Assembly: GCF_021375795.1 (NCBI RefSeq)
Contig: NZ_JAEIOI010000001.1
Span: 186,001-250,000, forward strand
DNA: 64,000 bases
DNA from: Pseudomonas anguilliseptica
GTDB lineage: Bacteria; Pseudomonadota; Gammaproteobacteria; Pseudomonadales; Pseudomonadaceae
Direction of reading: 5' to 3'
Below, piece after piece: positions 57,873-64,000 of this stretch (its first letter is position 1; each line of letters starts with the position of its first letter). Made by a program: the position numbers and the translations under genes. The notes beneath the pieces are model-generated. The model saw only the letters and a list, made by a program, of their open reading frames with translations. It was not told the DNA's origin and searched no databases.

Positions 57873-60200
57873 TTATTTCTTCAGTTGTTTGGCATTGGCA
57901 AACAGCGCCGCCATGCCGCCGCTGGCCGGTGCGGGCTTGTCCTGGCTGGAATGGCGTTCGCTGCGCGGCGCATTACCGGCGGGTTTGCCGCCACGGGATT
58001 GGCCGCCACGCGGGCCTTCGATTTTCTCGCCGGGGGTGTCGCCCATGCGCATCGACAGGGCAATGCGGTTGCGTGGGATGTCGACTTCCATCACCTTGAC
58101 CTTGACCACGTCGCCGGCTTTGACCGCTTCGTGTGGGTCCTTGATGAACTTCTCCGACAGCGCCGAGATATGCACCAGGCCGTCCTGGTGCACGCCGATA
58201 TCGACGAAGGCGCCGAAGTTGGTCACGTTGGTCACCACGCCTTCGAGCATCATCCCCAGTTTGAGGTCGCTGAGGGTTTCCACGCCTTCCTGGAACTCGG
58301 CCGTCTTGAATTCCGGGCGCGGGTCGCGGCCGGGTTTTTCCAGCTCGCTCAGGATATCGCCAATGGTCACCAGACCGAATTTCTCGTCGGTGAACTGCTT
58401 CGGGTCGAGGCGCTTGAGGAAGGCCGAGTCACCGATCAGCGAACGGATATCGCGGCCGGTGTCGGCAGCAATACGTTGCACCAGCGGGTAGGTTTCCGGG
58501 TGCACGGCGGAGGCGTCCAGCGGGTTGCTGCCGTTCATCACACGCAGGAAGCCGGCGGCCTGTTCGAAGGTCTTGTCGCCCAGGCGCGGCACCTTGAGCA
58601 GGTCGGCGCGGCTGTTGAACGCACCATTGGCGTCGCGGAAAGCGACGATATTCTGCGCCAGGGTCGCGTTCAGCCCGGAGATGCGCGCCAGCAGCGCGGC
58701 GGAAGCGGTGTTCACGTCGACGCCGACGGCGTTTACGCAGTCTTCCACCACCGCATCCAGCGAACGCGCCAGCTTGAGCTGCGACACGTCGTGCTGGTAC
58801 TGGCCGACACCGATGGATTTCGGGTCGATCTTCACCAGTTCAGCCAACGGGTCTTGCAGGCGGCGGGCGATGGACACCGCGCCGCGCAGCGACACGTCCA
58901 TATCGGGGAATTCCTTGGCGGCCAGCTCGGAAGCCGAGTACACCGAGGCACCGGCTTCACTGACCATGACCTTGGTCAGGTTCAGGCCCGGCAGCTTCTT
59001 GATCAGGTCGGCAGCCAGTTTATCGGTCTCGCGGCTGGCGGTGCCGTTGCCGATGGAGATCAGGTCGACACTGTGTTTGGCACAGAGTTTGGCGAGGATC
59101 GCCAGGGTGCCGTCCCAGTCGTTGCGCGGCGCGTGTGGGTAGACGGTGGCGGTTTCCAGCACCTTGCCGGTGGCATCGACCACGGCCACCTTGCAGCCGG
59201 TGCGCAAGCCCGGGTCGAGTGCCAGGGTGGCGCGTGGGCCGGCCGGGGCGGCCAGCAGCAGGTCGTGCAGGTTGCGCGCAAACACGTTAATTGCTTCGTC
59301 TTCTGCTGTTTCGCGCAGTTCGCCGAACAGGTCGGTTTCCAGGTGGGTGTAGAGTTTGACCTTCCAGGTCCAGCGCACCACTTCACCCAGCCATTTATCG
59401 GCGGCGCGGCCACGGGCGCTAATGCCGAAGCGCTCGCCGATCATGCTTTCGCACGGGTGCATCGTGCCCGGCAGCTCGTCGCCTACTTTCAGGCTGGCGC
59501 TGAGAATGCCCTCATTACGGCCACGGAAAATCGCCAATGCGCGGTGCGACGGGGCGCCCTTGAGCTTCTCGTCGTGCTCGAAGTAATCGCGGAACTTGGC
59601 CCCTTCGTTCTCTTTGCCGGCGACGACGCGGGCGCTGAGGGTGGCGTTGTCTTTGAGGAAGCTGCGCAGGCTGGCCAGCAGGTTGGCGTCCTCGGCGAAG
59701 CGCTCCATGAGGATGTACTTGGCGCCCTCGAGCACGGCCTTGACGTCGGCAAAGCCCTTGTCGGCATCGATAAAACGCTCGGCTTCGCTTTCCGGCGTCA
59801 GTGTCGGGTCGTTAAACAGTGCGTCGGCCAGTTCGCCGAGGCCGGCTTCCAGGGCAATCTGGCCCTTGGTGCGGCGCTTCTGCTTGAACGGCAGGTAGAG
59901 GTCTTCCAGGCGCGTCTTGGTGTCGGCCAGGTTGATTTCGCGGCTCAGCTCGGGGGTCAGTTTGCCCTGTTCCTCGATGCTGGCGAGGATGCTGGCGCGG
60001 CGCTCGTCCAGTTCGCGCAGGTAGCGCAGGCGCTCTTCCAGGGTGCGCAGCTGGGTGTCGTCGAGGCTGCCGGTGACCTCTTTGCGGTAGCGCGCGATAA
60101 ACGGCACGGTAGAGCCTTCGTCGAGCAGCGCCACGGCGGCGGCGACCTGTTGCGGGCGTACGCCCAGTTCTTCGGCGATGCGGTTGTTGATGCTGAGCAT
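57873..60200 (-). CDS. tex: Tex RNA-binding transcription accessory protein
   Basis: A 775-residue cytoplasmic nucleic-acid-binding protein. Domains: N-terminal helical Tex_N ([13 protein letters not shown] onward), YqgF-like nuclease fold ([15 protein letters not shown]), helix-hairpin-helix ([20 protein letters not shown]) and a C-terminal S1 domain ([20 protein letters not shown]), followed by a Gly/Arg-rich tail. It affects transcription of toxin and stress genes and RNA turnover in several bacteria. ATG 60200 begins the canonical start; no strong ribosome binding site. Divergent from ompR. Confidence 0.96.
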   Translation of the reverse strand: MLSINNRIAEELGVRPQQVAAAVALLDEGSTVPFIARYRKEVTGSLDDTQLRTLEERLRYLRELDERRASILASIEEQGKLTPELSREINLADTKTRLEDLYLPFKQKRRTKGQIALEAGLGELADALFNDPTLTPESEAERFIDADKGFADVKAVLEGAKYILMERFAEDANLLASLRSFLKDNATLSARVVAGKENEGAKFRDYFEHDEKLKGAPSHRALAIFRGRNEGILSASLKVGDELPGTMHPCESMIGERFGISARGRAADKWLGEVVRWTWKVKLYTHLETDLFGELRETAEDEAINVFARNLHDLLLAAPAGPRATLALDPGLRTGCKVAVVDATGKVLETATVYPHAPRNDWDGTLAILAKLCAKHSVDLISIGNGTASRETDKLAADLIKKLPGLNLTKVMVSEAGASVYSASELAAKEFPDMDVSLRGAVSIARRLQDPLAELVKIDPKSIGVGQYQHDVSQLKLARSLDAVVEDCVNAVGVDVNTASAALLARISGLNATLAQNIVAFRDANGAFNSRADLLKVPRLGDKTFEQAAGFLRVMNGSNPLDASAVHPETYPLVQRIAADTGRDIRSLIGDSAFLKRLDPKQFTDEKFGLVTIGDILSELEKPGRDPRPEFKTAEFQEGVETLSDLKLGMMLEGVVTNVTNFGAFVDIGVHQDGLVHISALSEKFIKDPHEAVKAGDVVKVKVMEVDIPRNRIALSMRMGDTPGEKIEGPRGGQSRGGKPAGNAPRSERHSSQDKPAPASGGMAALFANAKQLKK

Positions 60201-60425
60201 AGGAAAAGCTACCCACACGGAAACGAAAAACCGGCCACGCAGAGTACGGGCCAGGCACGAAAGCCGCGCATTATAAACACTGCCCGGCAATGCACCGGGA
60301 ACCCGTCCGGGAAAAATCTGCTAACAATGGCTTACCCGTCGGCCATGGCTCCTGAGCCATAATGCCGGCTATTGCACACTGCCAGCGCGTCCGCGCCCGG
60401 CGGATGCCTGGACAAGGAGCCCTGA

Positions 60426-61160
60426 ATGAGCAGCACTGCACTTCCCGTTGAAGGCGAGAAAATCCTTATCGTCGATGACGACGCGCGCCTGCGTCGCCTG
60501 CTCGAACGCTTTTTCGACGAGCAGGGCTACCGCGTGCGTGCGGTGGAAAACGTCGAGCAGATGGATCGCCTGCTGGCTCGCGAGCTGTTCAACCTGGTGG
60601 TGCTCGACCTGATGCTGCCGGGTGAGGACGGCCTGTCCGCCTGCCGCCGCCTGCGCGAGGCGAACAATCAGGTGCCGATCATCATGCTCACCGCCAAGGG
60701 TGACGAAGCCAGCCGTATTCAGGGCCTGGAACTGGGCGCAGACGATTACCTGGCCAAGCCGTTCAACCCGCGCGAGCTGCTGGCGCGGATCAAGGCCGTG
60801 CTGCGCCGTCAGGCGCCGGTCGTGCCGGGCGCGCCGGGTAGCGAAGATGAAAGCGTGAGTTTCGGCGACTATGAATTGTCTCTGGCGACCCGCGAGCTGA
60901 AGAAAGGTGAGGAAGTGCACATGCTCACCACCGGCGAGTTCGCCGTGCTCAAGGCGCTGGTGCAGCACGCCCGTGAGCCGCTGACCCGCGACAAGCTGAT
61001 GAACCTGGCCCGTGGCCGCGAGTGGGACGCCCTGGAGCGCTCCATCGACGTGCAGATTTCCCGTCTGCGTCGGCTGATTGAGCCGGATCCGTCGAAACCG
61101 CGCTATATCCAGACGGTCTGGGGCGTGGGCTATGTGTTTGTGCCGGACGGCAATAAGTGA
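60426..61160 (+). CDS. ompR: OmpR/AmgR response regulator
   Basis: A 244-residue regulator: receiver with DDDARLRRLL and phospho-acceptor in VVLDLMLPGEDG, then a C-terminal winged helix (TTGEFAVLKALVQHAREPLT; RLRRLIEPDPSKPRYIQTVW). AAGGAGCC precedes ATG 60426. Adjacent to its kinase. In P. aeruginosa this pair (AmgRS) responds to envelope stress caused by aminoglycosides or misfolded membrane proteins; the same role is likely. Confidence 0.97.
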   Translation: MSSTALPVEGEKILIVDDDARLRRLLERFFDEQGYRVRAVENVEQMDRLLARELFNLVVLDLMLPGEDGLSACRRLREANNQVPIIMLTAKGDEASRIQGLELGADDYLAKPFNPRELLARIKAVLRRQAPVVPGAPGSEDESVSFGDYELSLATRELKKGEEVHMLTTGEFAVLKALVQHAREPLTRDKLMNLARGREWDALERSIDVQISRLRRLIEPDPSKPRYIQTVWGVGYVFVPDGNK

Positions 61161-61163
61161 TTC

Positions 61164-61252
61164 GTAGGTTGGCGCTGAGCGCAGCGAAGCCCAACGGTCT
61201 GTTCGCGAACCCTGCGTTGGGCTTCGTCGCTGCGCGCCTCAACCCAACCTAC
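61164..61252. repeat. GTAGGTTGGGCTTCG palindromic repeat between ompR and envZ
   Basis: GTAGGTTGGCGCTGAGCGCA...CGAAGCCCAAC on the left is mirrored by GTTGGGCTTCG...AACCCAACCTAC on the right, almost filling the 103-base gap between regulator and kinase. Such elements are common between Pseudomonas genes; here it could uncouple kinase from regulator expression. Confidence 0.65.
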
Positions 61253-61263
61253 ATCGAGTTGTG

Positions 61264-62577
61264 ATGAAAACCCCTCTCTGGTTCCCGCAAAGTTTTTTCG
61301 CCCGCACGCTGTGGCTGGTGCTGATCGTGGTGCTGTTCTCCAAGGCGCTGACCCTGGTTTATCTGATGATGAACGAGGACGTGCTGGTGGATCGGCAATA
61401 CAGCCACGGCGCGGCGCTGACCCTGCGTGCTTACTGGGCGGCGGACCCGGAAGACCGCGCCACCATCGCCGAGGCCGCCGGGCTGACCCGTGTGCCACAT
61501 GAGCAGGTACCGGCCACCGAGCAGCACTGGCCTTACAGCGAGATTTTCGAGCGGCAGATGCGCACCGAGCTGGGCCCGGACACTGAGGTGCGGGTGCGCG
61601 CCAAGAGCCCGCCGGCGCTCTGGGTGCATGCGCCGAGCCTGGGCAGCGACTGGCTCAGGGTGCCGCTGTACCCGCACCCGCTGCGTGGTCAGCGGATCTG
61701 GAGCGTGCTCGGCTGGTTCCTTGCCATCGGCCTGTTGTCGACGGCGGCGGCGTGGATTTTCGTGCGTCAGCTCAATGCGCCGCTGAAACGCCTGGTGTTC
61801 GCTGCGCGGCAACTCGGCAAGGGCCGCAGCGTGCGGCTGCCGGTCGGCGATACGCCGAGCGAAATGACCGAGGTGTACCGCGCCTTCAACCAGATGGCCG
61901 AGGATGTTGAGCAGGCTGCCCGTGAGCGTGAGCTGATGCTGGCTGGGGTGTCGCATGACCTGCGTACGCCGCTGACCCGCCTGCGCCTGTCCATGGAGTT
62001 CCTCAATACCGATTCGGAGCTGACCGAGGATATGGTCCGCGATATCGAGGACATGGATGCCATTCTCGACCAGTTCCTCGCCTTTATCCGCGATGGCCGT
62101 GACGAGCCGCTGGAGCAGCTCGACCTGCTGGAGCTGATCCGCGAGGTGGTGGCGCCCTACAACCAGAAGCAGGAAATGGTGCGCCTGTGCCTGGAGCCCG
62201 TGCCGGCCTTCCCCCTGCGCCGGGTGTCGCTCAAGCGCCTGCTGGTCAACCTGATCGAAAACGCCCTGCGCTACGGCTGCAATGCCGTCGAGGTGGCGGT
62301 TTCCCTGTCGGGTGACCACAGCGCGCCGTACGTGGTGCTCAGCGTGCTGGATCGCGGTACGGGTATTGATCCGGCCGAGCTGGGCAGCATCTTCAACCCG
62401 TTTATTCGCGGTGACCGTGCTCGCGGCGGGCAGGGCGCTGGCCTGGGCCTGGCCATCGTCAAGCGCATCGCTGCGCTGCATGGCGGCAGTGTCGAGTTGC
62501 GCAACCGCTCCGGCGGCGGCCTGGAAGCCCGGGTATGCCTGCCACTGGGCCTGCTGTTGCCGCGCGACGCCGTCTAG
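61264..62577 (+). CDS. envZ: EnvZ/AmgS sensor histidine kinase
   Basis: A 437-residue membrane kinase: TM1 (LWLVLIVVLFSKALTLVYL), a periplasmic loop of about 110 residues, TM2 (VLGWFLAIGLLSTAAAWIF), HAMP (LNAPLKRLVFAARQLGKG), HisKA with phospho-acceptor in AGVSHDLRTPLTR, and HATPase_c (NLIENALRY, GQGAGLGLAIVKR). ATG 61264 is preceded by GAGTTGTG; a GTG at 61261 is adjacent and in frame. It phosphorylates the regulator upstream. Confidence 0.96.
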   Translation: MKTPLWFPQSFFARTLWLVLIVVLFSKALTLVYLMMNEDVLVDRQYSHGAALTLRAYWAADPEDRATIAEAAGLTRVPHEQVPATEQHWPYSEIFERQMRTELGPDTEVRVRAKSPPALWVHAPSLGSDWLRVPLYPHPLRGQRIWSVLGWFLAIGLLSTAAAWIFVRQLNAPLKRLVFAARQLGKGRSVRLPVGDTPSEMTEVYRAFNQMAEDVEQAARERELMLAGVSHDLRTPLTRLRLSMEFLNTDSELTEDMVRDIEDMDAILDQFLAFIRDGRDEPLEQLDLLELIREVVAPYNQKQEMVRLCLEPVPAFPLRRVSLKRLLVNLIENALRYGCNAVEVAVSLSGDHSAPYVVLSVLDRGTGIDPAELGSIFNPFIRGDRARGGQGAGLGLAIVKRIAALHGGSVELRNRSGGGLEARVCLPLGLLLPRDAV

Positions 62578-62643
62578 GGGCGCTGGCATACTGTCATCGT
62601 TGCGCTGAACTATGCTCTATCAGCGCCATGACATGAGGTCAGC

Positions 62644-64000
62644 ATGCCTACCGTTCCAGCCCGCCTTTCTGCATGGACTTGGTTGCTGCCGCTGCCACTG
62701 CTCCATATTGCCACCTGGTTTTCCCTGGCGACCCAATTCACTGACGGGGCGGCGCTCTGGTACCTGCCATTTGCTCTGGCCCTGGTGTTGGTGCTCTGGT
62801 GGGGGCCGCGGGTGTTGCTGGCGGTGTACCTCAATGCGCTGCTTTGTATGCCGCTTTGGGGCCTGGACTGGCGCTTGGCGCCGCTCTATGCCATCCCGGA
62901 AACCCTCGGGGTAACCCTGGCCTGGCTGCTGTTACGGTTGCGTCCGTTCGACCCGGCCCTGCCTGATCTTGGCCACCTGCTGCGCCTGATGCTGCTGGGC
63001 GTGTTGCTGCCGGCCGTCCCCATGGCGATTGGCGTGCAGGGCAACCTCTGGCTGACCGGGCATATTCCGCTTTCGATGCTGCCGTCCGGCAGCATGACGC
63101 TGTGGCTGGCTGATAGCCTGACCGCGCTGGCATTGGCCATTCCGCTGCTGGTGTACCTCACGCCTTGGCTGCGGGGGCATGGTTGGTTGCGTGGCCAGGC
63201 GCTTGTCGGCAGCGAGCAATTACCGCCAGTGTTGCGGCAATTACCGCCCTGGCCGCTATTGCTGATGCTGTTGCTGGGCATGCCCTGGCTGCTTGGTGTG
63301 CTGCCGCTGACCCTAAACCTGCCGCTGCTGGGTGTGATGATGCTGGGCCTGGCGTTGGTCTGGGGCTTTGCCGGCGGCGTGTGCGGGGCCATATTGAGTG
63401 TGTTGATGGTGTTGATCCTGCCGCTGTTGCGCGGCCTGGGCGATACCGAGGCATGGCTCGACCCGCAGCGCCTGGAGCTGCACTTCAGCGTGCTGCTGTT
63501 CATGATCGCCACCTTGCTGGTGGGACGCAGCCTCAGTGACTTGCGCCAGGCCCTGGCGCGCAGTGCGCAGATGCAGCAACAACTGGCACTGGCCAATCTG
63601 GCACTGGAAGCCAGCCCGCTGGGGGTGATCATCGCCGATGCGCGTCAGCCCTCCTTGCCGCTGATCTACTGCAACCCGGCCTTTGAGCAGATCACCGGCT
63701 ACAGCCGTGCGGAAACCCTGGGCAATAACTGGAATTTTCTGCTCCGCGATGACCAGCAGCAACAGGCGTTCAGCCGTTTGCAGCAGGCAGTGCGCGAGGG
63801 CGTGGCCTGTGATGTGGTGTTGCGCAGTTACCGCAAGGATGGTCAACAGTTCTGGAACGAACTGACTCTGGCGCCGATGCGCGACGAGCAGGGCATCAGC
63901 CACTTTGTCGCACTGCAAAGCGATGTGACCGCCCGCGAACAGTTGGCCAGTCAGGTGCGCCTGCAGAGCGATGAGTTGCTCAAGCAGAGTTACTTGTTCA
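62644..64000 (+). CDS. Membrane sensor with PAS domain (MASE1-like), incomplete at the window edge
   Basis: The first 452 codons of a gene that continues beyond the end. Roughly eight to ten hydrophobic helices (for example LPFALALVLVLWWGPRVLLA and LRLMLLGVLLPAVPMAIGVQ, LPPWPLLLMLLLGMPWLLGV) make up a MASE1-like integral-membrane input domain to about residue 300. A PAS domain follows (about 320-440; YCNPAFEQITGYSRAETLG). The C-terminal output is missing; GGDEF, EAL or histidine kinase are all possible. GAGG lies five bases before ATG 62644. Confidence 0.85.
   Translation, partial: MPTVPARLSAWTWLLPLPLLHIATWFSLATQFTDGAALWYLPFALALVLVLWWGPRVLLAVYLNALLCMPLWGLDWRLAPLYAIPETLGVTLAWLLLRLRPFDPALPDLGHLLRLMLLGVLLPAVPMAIGVQGNLWLTGHIPLSMLPSGSMTLWLADSLTALALAIPLLVYLTPWLRGHGWLRGQALVGSEQLPPVLRQLPPWPLLLMLLLGMPWLLGVLPLTLNLPLLGVMMLGLALVWGFAGGVCGAILSVLMVLILPLLRGLGDTEAWLDPQRLELHFSVLLFMIATLLVGRSLSDLRQALARSAQMQQQLALANLALEASPLGVIIADARQPSLPLIYCNPAFEQITGYSRAETLGNNWNFLLRDDQQQQAFSRLQQAVREGVACDVVLRSYRKDGQQFWNELTLAPMRDEQGISHFVALQSDVTAREQLASQVRLQSDELLKQSYLF

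Noticed and set aside
57504..60362. Very long open frame opposite gshA and tex
   Set aside because: It is antisense to two certain genes; the absence of stops is a by-product of high GC and codon bias, and the translation has no recognisable domain.

Overview
The window is a contiguous stretch of a Pseudomonas-type chromosome (Gammaproteobacteria, Pseudomonas sensu lato). The evidence is high GC with strong G/C third-position bias, Shine-Dalgarno sites of the AGGAG type, and gene neighbourhoods typical of the genus: argB-algC-dut-coaBC divergent from radC; rpmB-rpmG; dadR divergent from dadA-ridA-dadX followed by a PauR-type regulator and a cytochrome c5; and gshA-tex divergent from ompR-envZ (amgRS). 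There are no rRNA or tRNA genes, CRISPR arrays, insertion sequences or prophage. It reads as mostly core genome with a few accessory modules, and species cannot be fixed from this sequence alone.

Layout. 1-9.3 kb: thioesterase, arginine/exopolysaccharide/nucleotide/CoA housekeeping genes (argB, algC, dut, coaBC), radC, an orphan peptide-binding protein, and the ribosomal proteins L28 and L33. 9.4-22.5 kb: amine and D-alanine catabolism (cupin protein, aldehyde dehydrogenase, MFS transporter, OmpA-like protein, MocR regulator, gamma-glutamylpolyamine oxidase-like flavoprotein, Lrp/DadR, dadA, ridA, dadX, XRE-cupin regulator, cytochrome c5). 22.5-30.1 kb: a small membrane-protein gene interrupted by an amber codon, xpt, rep, an EAL phosphodiesterase with a degenerate GGDEF site, pbpG and a chromate transporter. 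30.1-33.5 kb: a second gamma-glutamylpolyamine module (glutamine synthetase-like enzyme, XRE-cupin regulator, flavin oxidase) with striking tandem palindromes upstream of the oxidase. 33.6-42.8 kb: a tightly packed five-gene signalling cluster on the minus strand (GGDEF-EAL protein, very large hybrid-sensor-like histidine kinase, single-domain receiver, Hpt-REC-REC-GGDEF protein, GNAT acetyltransferase) that looks like a phosphorelay ending in c-di-GMP synthesis.

42.9-47.0 kb: a fatty acid desaturase, a PAS-GGDEF protein and an OprD-family porin with a good sigma-54 promoter and a long C-rich leader. 47.1-50.9 kb: a five-gene sulfur operon (BigR-like ArsR repressor, two YeeE-family sulfur transporters, a persulfide dioxygenase-like metallo-hydrolase, a SulP transporter). 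51.0-55.6 kb: a soluble double-PAS chemoreceptor, agmatine deiminase, and a divergent amidase-signature enzyme. 55.6-64 kb: an Rmf-like small protein, gshA, tex, the OmpR/EnvZ-type two-component pair, and the start of a membrane sensor with a PAS domain that runs off the window.

Functionally, polyamine/amine use recurs (aldehyde dehydrogenase, two PuuB-like oxidases, PuuA-like synthetase, two XRE-cupin regulators, AguA), as does c-di-GMP signalling (four GGDEF and/or EAL proteins plus one BdlA-like receptor). I saw no obviously new defence or mobile system. The most worthwhile leads are the HK-REC-Hpt-REC-REC-GGDEF relay, the tandem operators at 33500-33548, the porin leader at 45350-45656, the amber-interrupted gene at 22640 and the sulfur operon.
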